Positions 11,901 to 25,150 are shown, counted from the first letter of the stretch. The stretch is DNA of 64,000 nucleotides from Rotaria sp. Silwood1 (GCA_905250075.1 CAJNOP010000185.1:279639-343638); one strand, 5' to 3'. Program-made: numbers and translations. Notes: generated by a model not told the origin, from the letters alone.

Positions 11901-14075
11901 ATTTTAAATTGAATCTAAGAAAAAAATAATTTTCTCATCTTTTTATGTATTTGAGACAAAAATTTATAAAGAAATTCTATGACATTAAGTTGGAAATTTT
12001 CAAAATAAAAAGGAAGAAGAAAAAAAGGAAGAATTTCAAATTTATTTGATTAGTTTAATTTTCATACCAATGAAAAGATCATTTCTTTTTTTTTTTTTAT
12101 TATCGATTTTAATGTGATAGATATCAGTAATATACAGGATTGATTATATAATACTATTACGTTAAAAAATTCAAATATCTTCATTACAATTGATTCAAAA
12201 TAGGCTAATTTTTTAATGAATGACAGAAGTTTATTCAAAGCTTTTGTTTTTTTTTGTTGTCATATGAATTTCGTGTAAAAACATACTGCTATTGTTATTT
12301 TTACTAAAGAAATCTGACTTGTTATTGTCGAATAAGAAAAACACGTCTGTGTAGTTAATTGTTATCTAAGAGAATAAAAAAAAAGTAATGAAAATAAACT
12401 GTATGAATGATATCATAACAGGATATATATAAAATAAAGTTTCAAGATTAGTAAAAAAAAATAAAAAAGTTAACGATACCATTAGTTCGAATTTTCAAAC
12501 ATGAAACACTGAAATTTTTTATGAGAGAAAGTAGTATTTTACTATCTAACAAATTTCAAGCCGAATATGAATATTAAGATAAAGACTAACTAATCTTGAA
12601 AACTTACTCTGTGTAATCTATTGTAAAATCGTTCTTAAAGTGTATTTTTAATTTCTTCTTCTTTTCTGTTCTCCAAGGTAACAATTGAAAAATGATTTTA
12701 GAGTATTATGAGTGTATTTTTAATACGTGACAATACGATAAATTTCTTTGATAAGACTAATAATAGTGCTATTTGCTTACCTGATTCATGTTGACATAAA
12801 AAAAAAAAATTTCAATAAACTTCTATTACTAATCGAATAATCTGTAGCGGAGATATTTCATTTGTTGGTCATAGTATTATTGATGGATCATTTTCTGTAC
12901 ATAAATATGAATAATTATCTATTATTATATTATATTGATGCTTACTATATCAAAGAGGTAAACGAAAACATACATTAGAGTACAAATAATACTTTTGTCA
13001 ATCAAAAATGGTGCATTTCTATAAAGAGTTCTACAATGTATTTCTATTTGTTCATCTTTACTCAATACTTTATTATTTTTCTTTATTATGAACTTAATTT
13101 TAACTACGTGTTATAATTAGGAAGCAAACTCAATATTGAATAGTTACCCGTAGAGTTTTCAAAGCGATTTTATCCTCGGAGTGCTTGAAGCAGTGACCGA
13201 CGAAAAGGGAAAGAACAAAACCCACTGTGATTCGATCTCTACGCCATGCTATTCTTCCCCACGATCTATTTCTATTTCACTTTCTGCTAGAGAAAAGTAA
13301 GTGATTGTTTCAAAGTTATACGGTTTAATATAAACTGAAGTAAATACGATTCTAAAAATTCCTTGCTTGCATTAATAATATGTAAGCAATAAATCGAATG
13401 TTCAGTATATATAATCCACTTACCAATAGAACAGGACGAGAGATTACAGTAAAAATATGATGAAACCTAGTGCAATAACATGACAATTTATGACCATTTT
13501 CCGAATATCACAATGATCTTCCCAGATTATCATTTGAAATACTGAATTCTTTCTTTTTCAATGAGTATCTTCCCCATCGTCTATTCCTATTGACATTCAA
13601 AAACAAAACCACTGCATCAATGCGACATCTATGCACATCATTGATTATCTATTGAGACAATTTATTTATCTACCTGTTATTATTTATCATAATTCAATGA
13701 AATAAACAAATCTATGTTGTTTATTTTAATTAAAAGAAGAAAATATAAATAACTAAGATATCAATGCACTTTCACACATCAATTTAATAGTGAAGGTTCA
13801 CACTCAAAAAAAGCAATAGGGCGATCGTTTATTGTTTCTAATTATTTGTTTTTTTTTTTCTTCTTTCAATCACCTATTTATCAAGTCCTGTCATTTATTT
13901 TCTCTTACGCTGAATCACCTCAATATATTGTAATCAAATATTTTCTTTTTTCTATCACGAAAAAAAAAAAATTATTTAAACAGTAAGATTTTCTTTGAGA
14001 TAAAGCCAGACGATTGTCATTTGTTCTTATCATCGTATTCATGGTAATTTTCTTCTTATAAAAACAAAATTGATC
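11901..14075. other. Divergent intergenic region between USP19-like and BET genes
   Basis: Both flanking genes are transcribed away from this 2.2-kb stretch, so it should contain both promoters and possible 5'UTR exons. It is AT-rich with poly-T and poly-A runs. No coding exon, RNA gene or clear promoter motif was found. A more GC-rich patch lies at about 13150-13270. Confidence 0.55.
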
Positions 14076-17000
14076 ATGAAGGTGAATACTTTTTTTTCTT
14101 GTTCTTTTGTATATTGTTTTCTTTATTCTCATTATTTATAAATTCAAGACGACAAATACATATCCATTAAAATTACCACATGTACCGGCAACAAAGCGGG
14201 GCCGTCAAACTAATCAATTACAATACATGTCAAAAGTTATATTAAAATTTTTGTGGAAACATGAATTTTCTTGGCCATTTCAAAAACCTGTCAATCCAGT
14301 TAAACTTCATTTACCTGTATAATAATTTCTTCATTATTGAATAGAAAATAAATTTATATTTTTTTATGTTTGTATTACTATAGAATTATCATAAAATTGT
14401 TCGATATCCAATGGATCTTGGAACAATTAAGAAACGTCTTGATACAAATTATTATTATAGTGTTAAAGAATGTATTACAGATTTAAATTTAATGTTTTCA
14501 AATTGTTACTTATATAATAAACCAGGCGAAGTAATGAAGAAGAAAAAAAAAAAAAAAAAAATTTCATATTAAAAATAAAAAAACGAAATAATTTTTAGGA
14601 TGTTGTAGTGATGGGAGCTACACTTGAAAAAATATTCTATGAAAAATTAGCCGAAATGCCGTCAGATGTAAGAAATTGAATTTAATTTTTTTGAAAAACT
14701 TTATAAAATAGTTTGTTTCATAGGAAATTGAAATCGTACCTCATACATCAAAATCATCTGCAACAAAAAATATTACTGATGGAAGTTTTACAGCTGCCGT
14801 TCGTTCACCATCAACTCCAAGTGAACCTATTAATTCACCATGTATGTCTAGAAGATATTTGACTATTTAGTTTTTGTGAACGTTATTTCAGTTTACTTAA
14901 TGATAATTATAGACACATTAAAACATGATAGTGAAATTTCGTTTTTTGTTTTCATGTGTTTTGAAATCGTTGGAAGGGAAAGAAGTACTTTACTTGGATT
15001 TTGATTTTTGAAATAGTTAGAAGTTTTATGCATCTTAAAAAGAAATTTGTTGAACATCATATCATTCCGATATGTTATAAGTGTTTAGATAAATCAAAAA
15101 GAAATTTATGCTGCTGCAGTGACGTATCCAGGATTTTTCAGTATGTTGAATCTCGATTTCTGAGCATGGGATCCAGATAAAACTCATGGGAGGTGGTGTG
15201 GGATATAAATGATGGAATTTTATCAAAAAAAAAATTTGCACTCGGAGTTTGCGAAAAAAATTAGCATTTTCCTGGTCCCCCCTCTAAATTTTTTTGTTCT
15301 TAGGAGTATCATGGTTTTTAGAATTTCATAGGAAGCTATACCGAATTTCATCGACAGATTTCAAAGTTCGTCTAAAAATATGCAACCGTTCCACAGTTAT
15401 GACGTTTTGAATTTTTGCTACATGTGAAAACAATTTTTGCATAATTTCAAAATGTCATAACTGTGGAACGATTGCATATTTTTTGACGAGATTTGAAATC
15501 TGTCGATGAAATTCGGTGTAGCTTCCTATGAAATTCTAAAAACCATGATATTCCTAAGAGCAAACAATTTTAGAGGGGAGGATCAGGAAAATGCTAATTT
15601 TTTTCGCAAACTCCGAGTGCAAATTTTTTTTGATAAAATTCCATCATTTATATCCAACACCACCTTCCATGAGTTTTATCTGGATCCCATGCTCAGACAT
15701 CGAGGTTCAACATACTGAAAAATCCTGGATACGTCTCTGTGCTGCTGGCACATTATTATCCAATAGGAAATTTTATATATGCATCGATAATAAAAACGAT
15801 GTTCTCTATTTTATTATTCTTCAACTAGTATCATAGTAATAAAATTTCGATAAGAGTTGTGTGTTATGATAATCACGATAAGACTCACGGCCATTGGAAA
15901 GAAAAACAAATGTGGGCAAGTGGTTTTTGAATAGCTTTTGGTAGACATCACTTAGAAAGCGACACTTATCATCGTTAGAAGAAAAAAAAACGGTAAAAGA
16001 TCATTGAATCGTATCTTACGATTTTTTTTTTTTCATAGAAATTAATAGAAAAATCTAGATAGAGTTACAAGTATGACGGTTAAATGATTCAATCTAAACA
16101 TATGAGTCTCGAGAAGTTTCCTCAATGTTCGTAAACATTCTTATGTAAAAAAAAAATATCAATAGAAATTTTTTTTTTCTTTGAAATTGCTCTTAGTATT
16201 ATTGTCGTGTAGCAAACAGAACAATTCTTATTGAAATTTCATTATTATGATAATAATTAACGAATAATGATATATAGGATATCGTTTTGCTATTAGTACA
16301 TACATATAAAAAAATATTCTATACTACTACTACTTTTGATATACGCTAATAAGAGGATCATTCGAATTGATACTCATCATTTAGATTCATATTGAACCTA
16401 TAGGAACTTATTGATGAGACTAGTAGAAATCTAAAAGAATTTCTTTACATTGATCTTTTAGAGTCTAGTTACAATCATTTTAGTGAATTTTCACAATGAA
16501 ATTTTGTTCATTAATAAGTCAAATAATTCGTAGTATATTCATGAATACTCTGAAAAAAGTAATCATCTATAACTTTTCTTCTAGTATCATTAGACAACAT
16601 TTTATTTTTGAAAATAGTATTCAGTAGTTGCTTATACAAGGTCATCCATAAGAATTTTATAACTTTACAAGTCATAATATGAATCTATAATTTCGAAACC
16701 TCTATAAAAAAAAAAAAAAAAAAGAAAACGAACACTAGCAAGACTAGCCAAAGTAGCTCGCGCTCTCACTTCATTAGACGTAAAAAAAAACGACAGATAT
16801 CTATATTAGCGATAAGAGAAAGGAAAAAACAGTCACGCATCATAGAACGAAATATACACGATCGAATACATGTCCAAGGACGAATGTATGTATACATGAG
16901 TCTACTAAATAACTTCAACATTATACAAAATAGAAATTTACTATTGAAGTTAATAAGACGTCTACAAAAATGAAGTATGGATCTTCGTGTATTCATATCC

Positions 17001-20000
17001 TCAAAAAGTTTTTCATTTTTGTATTGATTTCAATACAATTTCAGGAAAATCGGATATGCTACATGTATGAGAAAAAAACAAATGCTTCTTTTATGATATT
17101 TAGCAATTTACTTATAGCGACTTCTTTATTTTTCGTTTTTTTTTATTGGCTTAGTTTATTTGTCTAAGATGAAGCTTTTATTCTGTAGTTATGCATTTCT
17201 TCCCGTTCGCCGATTTTTTTGCCTTTCGGAAGACATTCATATTAAAATACGAATATAGATAGTGTTTGTCTGCAAGAATAAATATATTCATTCTTTGTAA
17301 ACTATCATATCCTTTAGTTTTTTTTAAACGTTCTAGTTGAATTTTATTGATTTATTATGAAAAATTTAATTTAGCACCATCTCCATCGACACGTCCTGTA
17401 AATAATTCTCTTTTAAATGGTACGAATGTATTACCTCGCACTCTAACATCAACGACAACAACAACAACAAATCCTAGTGCTGTCACATCACCATTTTCTC
17501 CATTAAATACTAATACTAATTCAAATCATATTGATCAAAATAGTCAATCTATGTCGCCAAGATTATCCGGCGAACAACCATTAATGTCTAATACAACATC
17601 ACTTTCAAATATAGATTTATCAGTATCAGTATGTTTTTTGTTTTTTTTAATAAGACTTTTATATCGTTTTACAAATAAATTATATTCAGAATTTAAAACG
17701 TAAAAGTGATTTGGATGATGATACAACAACAAAACGACCAATTGGTCCAATAGGAACATCAAAACGTACTAAATATGATATTAATTTATCAAATGATGTA
17801 AACCAAGAAAATCTTTTTTGTTTTATTTCAATAAAACTTAGAATCTTTTTTTAGCCATCAACTAAACGATCAAAACATCGAATGACGGAACAGTTAAAAT
17901 TTTGTCAACATATTGTCAAAGAATTATTACATAAGAAAAATCTAGTAAAAAAAAAAGAAATATTTCAACTATTTTTTTTTTCTAAACGAAAATTGGGTTT
18001 ATTATTTTTTATTTAGCCATTTGTTTGGCCATTTGCTAAACCTGTTGATGTCAAAAATCTTAATCTATCAGATTATTATCAAATAATTAAAAAACCAATG
18101 GATCTTGGTACAGTCAAGGTAAAAGAAAAAAATAAAATATAGCAAAAATTATTTTTTTTTTTGCAATATTTTTCTTTAAAAGAAAAAACTTGAAAATCGT
18201 GAATATGCATCAGCCAATGAATTTGCTACCGATGTACGACTTATATTTAGCAATTGTTATCTTTATAATGGACCTCAAACAGATGTTGTTGCTATGTGTA
18301 AAAAAGTTGAAGTAAAAATAACAGAATATTTTTTTTTTTTTGTTTTTTCTCCAATTTATAATTAAATATAATTTTTAATATTTGAATATTTCGTATTTCT
18401 TCTTGTTTTTCTTAGCAAATGTTTGAAGATAGATTTTCAAAATTACCCGAAGATATATCTACAACACATATTGATATTGATCCATCACCGTCAAATATAC
18501 GTAGTAATAATGGTTTATTACCAACATCATCATCAACAACAACAACAACAACAACCACAACAACAGCACGTAAACGTAAACGACATTCATCAAAACATAA
18601 TAGTAGTGCTGGTGGACATACATCATCATTAATAACAAGTTCAGATGATGGTCTATCAAGTGATGATAGTTCAGATGATATTGATAATAATAGAGAAAAT
18701 ACTTTACAACAATTATATTCTCTTCAAGAACAAGTAAATATCTTTAATTGAATGATTTAAGGAAAAACAAAAAATCTTTATCTTGTGTGATATGGGATGA
18801 TGTCGGGCAACAGATTTCATAGTTCGATATCTCCTCTACACTTATAGCTAGAAGTGATGCGAAGTTCTTGTGATCATAAAGAAAACTTCAGGTGTGAATT
18901 GCTTTTTGAATGAGACGATCAGTAATTGAAAAATCGAAAATGTTTTAGTTTTTCCGTACTACGCTAAAAAAGTTCTAAATGAGAACAGTACATCAGGCAA
19001 GTTATAATTTTTCTAGTGTGTCCTATGCTGAGATATTCAAAATTCTGTCATGTATAAAAGCAAATTTTGTTCATCTTCTGAAAGGAAATACTAGTTGTAA
19101 AAGCAGCTTATCTCATTAAGGATTTTGTTCGTGGTAAAATTTGAAATCAAAATTCGATTATCTACGTCACGACAGCCTTCTCTTGAAAACAAAAAAAAAC
19201 AAATCATTCTAGATTTTTCTATCACACATCAAATGAATATCGTCACCGTCGAAAAGCAATTTAACACCTGGAGATATTCCTTCGTCAGTTGCTTCACACT
19301 GACTAATTACAAGAGCAAGTGCGTGTCATAACATAGCTGGCATACTATCGGACGAATGAATATTTTCACTTTGTTCACAACATTTTCACACAGTGCTCTG
19401 TTGTGTAAAACACACCAGTCAGTATGAAAATGTGATTAAAATGAAAATAAATCTGGTCAGATCGTCTGAGACAAATAACTGTGAGTGACTTATCCAGAGT
19501 CATTCTGATGTTTGCACATAGTATCTTGTAAATACATGTCGAACAACACAGTTATTCAATCATGACGATCGTAATGATATTTAAATAATAAGTTGTACGT
19601 TTTTCTTTTTTTTTCAATATAATTTAAGGTGAAAGTTATTGGTAGTACATTGACATATTTAATACAACAAACAAGTGATCGTATAACATTACGTTATAAA
19701 CGTAAAATAAAACGAAATCAAATGAAAGATGGTCCTTCAGGAGCATTACCATTAATTAGTACGATAAATGAATCAAATCGTTTACCACATTTATCACCAA
19801 CACATTCATCTTTATTATCACCGAATATTTTTAATGCTGTACAAGGAACTTCAATGAATCCTATGCCACAAACAGCTACACGTAATCCTTCTACTGTAGC
19901 TATGGCAACTAAAAAAACGACATCTTCACTTGCAAGTTTACTTACATCGAATACTTCAATTACTCCTAATGGTACTAGTCAATTTAATAATGCACCTGTA

Positions 20001-20588
20001 GATCCATATAATTCAGGAGATATAAGTCCTCCAAAACAAATGAAAGCAACAAAAAATACTGCGAATAAAACAAATGTTAATAAAGGTACAGAACAAGCTC
20101 GTCGTGGACCCGCAGCTGGTTCAACAGGAGTTAAACGGTTAGTAAGAAAAATAGATTTAATATTTGTTTTATTTTTTTTTTGCTATTCATGTTATTCTAT
20201 AGAGCACCAAAGAAAAATACAACAACTCCTGCTTCATCAATGTTCGATATTCAAAGTGAAGAAAATTCTAGACCAATGACTTATGATGAAAAACGTCAAT
20301 TAAGTATTGATATTAATAATTTACCAAGTGAAAAACTTGGTCCTGTTGTTGAGGTTTGTTTGTTTAGAAATAATTTTTGTTTTAAAATTTATTATTATTA
20401 TTATTATTTTTTTCTTTTCTAAATAGATTATTTATAAACGAGAACCATCATTACGTGATTCAAGTCGAGATGAAATGGAAATTGATTTTGAAATACTTAA
20501 ACCATCAACATTACGCGAATTAGAATCTTATATTAATCATGTTATGAAAAGAAAACCAAATAAACAACTGACTACATCTGGTAAATGA
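14076..20588 (+). CDS. BET family protein: two bromodomains plus ET domain (BRD2/3/4-like)
   Basis: Fourteen exons: 14076-14081, 14149-14316, 14384-14530, 14599-14667, 14724-14841, 17375-17628, 17690-17797, 17855-17944, 18017-18118, 18183-18311, 18416-18733, 19629-20137, 20203-20353, 20427-20588; 776 aa. Bromodomain 1 (about residues 20-125) shows [25 protein letters not shown] and the acetyl-lysine Asn near N103 (CYLYNKPGE). Bromodomain 2 (about 295-400) has [18 protein letters not shown] and Asn near N383 (CYLYNGPQ). The ET domain (about 686-765) has [14 protein letters not shown] and the acidic [18 protein letters not shown]. The protein is nuclear; the family reads acetylated histones and recruits transcription machinery. 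It ends soon after ET, so the long P-TEFb-binding tail of BRD4 is missing. The first exon is uncertain: ATG-AAG at 14076 or a lone ATG at 14041 both splice in frame to 14149. The 2.5-kb intron 14842-17374 contains a hAT-like element. Confidence 0.9.
15117..15739. mobile_element. hAT-like foldback MITE in a BET intron, 8-bp target duplication
   Basis: The 623-bp element is almost entirely one inverted repeat: about 300-bp arms run from CAGTGACGTATCCAGGATTT at the left end to the near-identical complement at the right end, with a short loop near 15420-15440. It is bounded by a perfect 8-bp target duplication, TGCTGCTG, at 15109-15116 and 15740-15747. CAGTG ends plus an 8-bp duplication are typical of the hAT superfamily. 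No transposase is present; the two overlapping ORFs inside are arm sequence, not genes. A diverged shorter copy is at 53642-53897. Confidence 0.85.
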
Positions 20589-20719
20589 ACCTTGGTTTTA
20601 CTAGTCATTTCAATTTTTTTTTCCTATTGTCTCATTATTAATAAAAAAAAAACAATTATTAAATTGTCAGGTGATTGAGATCAATTGTACATAAATTAAT
20701 GTAAACCTTAAATTTGTTT

Positions 20720-20725
20720 AATAAA
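20720..20725 (+). terminator. Poly(A) signal of the BET gene
   Basis: Canonical AATAAA, 132 bp after the BET stop codon. Confidence 0.5.
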
Positions 20726-22640
20726 TAGTTTTATATCATTAGAAGCAAAAACACATGATTCTCTATGATGTTCTTGCATTTGATATATACATACAACCTA
20801 AAGAAAATCTGATTTATGAAAATGCACAAAAAAGGCTTCTATGTTCAGACAAAGTCTATCGTTTGTTCCAACGTATATTGATATCGAAGTTGTTATATTC
20901 TGTCTGCATATATCGTTGTTATTCATTGGTTTTTTAATGCTTGTTTTTCAATATATCTTGTATAATATCGTAAAAAAAAATCAAAGAAAATACATAACAG
21001 TAAACTGGATTTTGTAAAAAGGTTTGACTGTAGAAAAAGACAACGACAAGAGTATTTACATGAGGAATAGATGTTCTCTTATTTTAATTATTATGTACAA
21101 TACTACAATATGAAATAAATTTTATACTTTAAGAAATTTTTGAATTCATCTAGTTGATATATACAAACATTTTTGCTTCTTAATTTCTACAACTGAAGAC
21201 AGCAGAATTAAAATTAAGTATATTACAGACATATCTAAAAGATTTTTGGAAAAAATTGTCTCAATAAAAAGATTTATTGTAGAATTCTGCTAATTGGACA
21301 CATAGATAAATTTTATTTGATAAATTCGATAAAATTTGATTTATTCGCAATTTTATGATTTGAAAAGCTATCGATAAAATATTGAAATGTCAAAAATACT
21401 TATAAATATTGTCATATTTATGATGTGAAGTATGATACATTGATATTATTTATTGAGACAATATTGACAAGAAATGCTAACAAATTTCTATTGATATATT
21501 TAAAAGAACGAGTATGTTTAGCAAAGCCATTTCTTTATTTTCATTCAGTGTTTGTGAATTGTTCATAGTAGTGACAAACAACAAACTAGTTTAACAGGCA
21601 ATGTATTGTATCGTACTTGCAGCGATGAACTTAACCGATTGGTGTGCAGTCATCTTCTGAGATCATCTCACTGCGTCTCTTCAATCAAATGATAGAAACT
21701 GATTGCTTATCTTGTGCGCTTGATGCATCATGTTAGCTATTTTATATTTGAAGAAAAGTAGTATGTGGCAGTGCCTCGTATCGTAATGAGCTCGGTACGA
21801 TAATGTATTTGGTTGATTGACCAAGTATCAGTCCGATATGTGCACTTAAAATTTGTGCCATCAAAATCAAACTCATCGATGAACAGAATAGAGACGAGAA
21901 AATTATTGTTGTCAGAAAATGGTACAATTTACGAGAATTCAATATTATGTGAAAGCGATGTTACATCTTTTATGTCATATTTGTTGTACTATGTAGTAGT
22001 ATTATTTTCTCAGTATGAATGAAGAGTGTACGCCCTTTTCTGTGTAGAATAACTTTTATGGATCCAGTTATTTGAGCTCTGTTTTGTCATAATCAATGTT
22101 ACGTGTATTTTGATTGAATGTGTTCATTATTCTCGCTTTTTGATATCTGTTTTGAAACATATCTATGCAAGATTGAAGTGACATGCACGTTTGTTGAACT
22201 TAGAATAGGTCACGGTGAAACAATATTCAAAAAATATCATCACGTACATTCACCTCCAGTGGATGAATGTCCTCGTCACAAGACATTAATTTAACAAAAT
22301 TATTGGTCCTGCCGACTAAAATGCAATGAATGCTTGTAGTGACAGATTGTCTGTTACAACCGAATGAAATACTTATTTCAACTCTCATGCAGTGATTTCT
22401 CTGACTGTCTGGACGCCTAAAGAATGTTCGATGTCAATGATATACTTCTCACTTATGATGAAAAATTGTAGATCTGATGTGGTGCAGTGATCTGCATGGT
22501 TTGAGGCAATTTTCACAAATGAAATCAAGCACATTTATCTTTATTTACGATCATAATAGTGCCTAAAAATTGTTTTACCTTTTTATGTGAGATATCAAAA
22601 ATTAAAAAACTAAAGTAAATTGTTTTTTCGTTTTTTTAAG

Positions 22641-23066
22641 CGTACCTAGAGAAGTTAGACGAGTTGACTAAGAGCATGTATGCATTTTTTTTGATTTCCT
22701 TTGAAAACTGTTTATCAGACACGCTTTGAGATTTTTGCTAGTCTTGAATGCGTCAGTTTTTTCTAAAAATACGTTTTTCATACTGAAAAACTAACCCTGT
22801 GAGACTAATTTCAAAATTAGTCTCACAGACTCAACTTTTCATAATGTATCTGAACATATCAATTTTATAATTCATATCAAAAGAAAGAGTTCTCGACGAA
22901 AGAACCAATCTGTCAGTGTTTTGGTATGAAAGACGTACTTTGAGAAAAACTGACTCATCCCAGACTATCAAGAATCTCAAATTTTGTCTTATCAAAATTT
23001 ATGCAGAATAAATTTTAAAAAGACGCATAGTCTTAGTCACTTCCTTAAGCTTCCTATCTCTACGTA
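22641..23066. repeat. Diverged foldback element with central perfect palindrome
   Basis: Imperfect inverted arms run at about 22641-22795 and 22905-23066. For example GAGATTTTTGCTAGTCTTG at 22727 pairs with the complement of the stretch ending near 22978, and TTGACTAAGAG near 22665 pairs with the complement near 23035. A separate tight palindrome at 22797-22828 (CTGTGAGACTAATTT and its complement) sits between the arms. Boundaries and target duplication could not be fixed, so this is an old foldback or MITE of unknown family. Confidence 0.5.
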
Positions 23067-23396
23067 TAACAAAAAAAAGAGCAAAAAAATTTTGTATACT
23101 ATTACATTTTTCGTACTTTATGGTCGCTGCATTCTATATTATTTCGTTTACACATCATAGCGATGAATCAAATGGAGCGTAGAGAGCTCACCTTAAAGCA
23201 CATGTTTGTTTTCCTTTCGGAAGAGAACGACCATAAATTGCCTGACAACATTATGATAAAATTTGGACGCTCAGAGCTACACATTTGAATATTGTCATCT
23301 TTCTCTAGTTTACTATCTTTGTTTTTCTGCGCATATACATAAAATTGTTCGTGTAGAGTAGGCCATTCCTGACAACAGTACCATTGGGCAAATACT

Positions 23397-25150
23397 ATGA
23401 GCAATCTTGGCGCTAATGAAAACAACAGTCTGTCTTCCTCTGTCAAAACAGAGTCTGAAAAGACAGACTCTGTCAAGGCTGAATCTGACAAAACATATTC
23501 TGTCGATATATATTCTATCGAGACAGACTCTGTCAAGGCTGAATCTGACAAGACAAAGTTTGACATACAAGAAGTAAATATTGTTATCAAAGATGACGAA
23601 AAAGATGATCCACAAGACAAAAAGCTGCTGCGCAAAATGGACTGGCACCTAATTCCAACTATGACATTACTCTATCTTCTGAGTTACCTCGATCGAGTGA
23701 ATATTGGCCAGGCAAAACTCGATGGTCTAACAGTGTCATTGAAACTGAGTAGTAATCAATACAATGCATGTCTTAGTGTATTCTTCGTAACTTATGTTAT
23801 CTTCGAAATTCCATCGAATCTGATATTGAAACGACTACGACCTAGTCGATGGATACCAACGATCATGGTAGCATGGGGCATCGTAATGACACTGATGGGT
23901 CTGGTGAATTCATATGGAGGTCTTCTTGCATGTCGTCTGTTTTTGGGTGCTTTTGAATCAGGTCTTTTTCCAGGTATAGGGAAGGAGAGTCAATTCAGAC
24001 ATATCTGTTCATGGTTTTGTTCTATCTAGGTGTCTCTTTCTATCTCTCGAGTTGGTACAAGAGACGCGAGCTTTCATGGCGTATAAGTATTTTTTTCTCA
24101 GCTGCTGCTCTTGCTGGTGCCTTCGGTGGTGTACTTGCTTATGGTATCAGTAAAATGGCCGGTGTTGGTGGACAAGAAGGATGGCGTTGGATCTTCTACC
24201 TTGAAGGCATCCTCACAGTGATTGTTGGAGTGCTGGCCTTCTTTCTTATTAATGATTTTCCTTCTGATCGACCGAAATTTCTAACCGAGTCCGAATGTAA
24301 GCGTGTCATGGCTCGACTAGAAGCAGACACAGCAACTGGAGCTAGCGAGCATTTCAGTTGGAATCAAGTGCTAGCTGCTCTATCGACATGGAAGATTTAT
24401 GTTTGGTCCATGTGCTATCTGGGGATAGTTGTTCCTTTCTATTCTCTGTCATTTTTCTCGCCAACGATCATTCAGAATCTTGGTTTCGTCTCGTATCAAG
24501 CACAACTGCTCAGTGCACCGCCTTATGTATTCGCTTTTTTCACGACATTGATCACGGCCTATCTATCTGACAAATATACTCGTCGCAGTATCTTCATCAT
24601 TTTCTGGTTCTGCGGTACCATCATTGGTTATACTATTCTAATAGCAGTACAAAACGTGACTATCAAGTACCTTGCTGTATTTCTTGCAGCTGGTAGCCTA
24701 TCCCCATGCATATCAACTAGTATCGCTTTTCTTTCAGGTAACACTAGTCCACAAATAAAACGAGCCACTGCATTGGCGTTTATGATATCAGTTGGCAACA
24801 TTGGTGGAGCAATTAGTGGGCAACTCTATCGGACACAAGATGCACCGCGATTTATTCTCGGTCATGCCGTCAATCTGGGTTTTTGTGTATTCGGTCTAAT
24901 CAATGTTTTGATCCTTTTCTTTGGTTTACGGGCAGAAAATCGACGACGCGATCGTCTCTATGGACCTATACCATCGTCAGTTGCACTTGGAAGTACGAAT
25001 TCAGCGTCATGTGAGGCAGACATGGATCGGTCTGATACATGTGGGCTAGGCAGCGAAGAAGATAGACGACGATGGGGCTATGAAAACATGTCAGAACAAG
25101 AAATTCGTGACTTGGGAGATAGGCATGCTGCCTGGCGATATATTCTCTAG
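23397..25150 (+). CDS. MFS transporter of the fungal allantoate/nicotinate permease (anion:cation symporter) type
   Basis: Two exons, 23397-23973 and 24030-25150, giving 565 aa; the 56-bp GT..AG intron joins ..FPG to VSFYLSSWYKR. After a hydrophilic tail of about 80 residues comes the family signature DKKLLRKMDWHLIPT and YLLSYLDRVNIGQAKLDG. It is followed by NLILKRLRPSRWIPTIM, GWRWIFYLEG and FLINDFPSD, with a pattern fitting 12 membrane helices and a cytosolic C-terminus. Fungal relatives take up small organic acids or vitamins across the plasma membrane; the substrate here cannot be read. The codons use far more C and G than the neighbouring genes, which suggests horizontal transfer with later gain of one intron. 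Tandem Asp/Ser/Glu/Lys repeats fill residues 15-60. It is flanked by a foldback upstream and a hAT MITE downstream. Family confidence is high; the donor is inferred. Confidence 0.88.
23461..23551 (+). repeat. 31-nt direct repeat inside the MFS N-terminal tail
   Basis: The 31 bases at 23461-23491 recur exactly at 23521-23551, a 60-bp period (20 codons). They encode TDSVKAESDK twice, with related degenerate units between and before. It is an in-frame tandem expansion in the disordered cytosolic tail. Confidence 0.75.

Larger units (their letters stand above)
20589..23396. other. Intergenic region between BET and MFS genes
   Basis: No supported exon. The part from about 21600 to 22500 is somewhat richer in G and C than the surrounding AT-rich DNA but reads as no recognisable protein. 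A diverged foldback lies at 22641-23066, shortly before the MFS gene. Confidence 0.5.

Noticed and set aside
15506-15836. Two overlapping plus-strand ORFs
   Set aside because: They are the right arm of the hAT-like foldback read in two frames; no protein features.
16318-16352. Sequence resembling the end of the TA-target MITE family (complement reads GTATATCAAAAGTAGTAG)
   Set aside because: No partner end and no flanking TA could be found in the BET intron; may be a solo fragment.
23168-23648. Two minus-strand ORFs opposite the MFS N-terminus
   Set aside because: Shadows of the repetitive Ser/Asp/Lys-coding stretch of the transporter.
23974-24029. A frameshift or pseudogene break in the MFS gene
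   Set aside because: The interruption has GT..AG ends and its removal restores a conserved junction, so an intron is the better reading.
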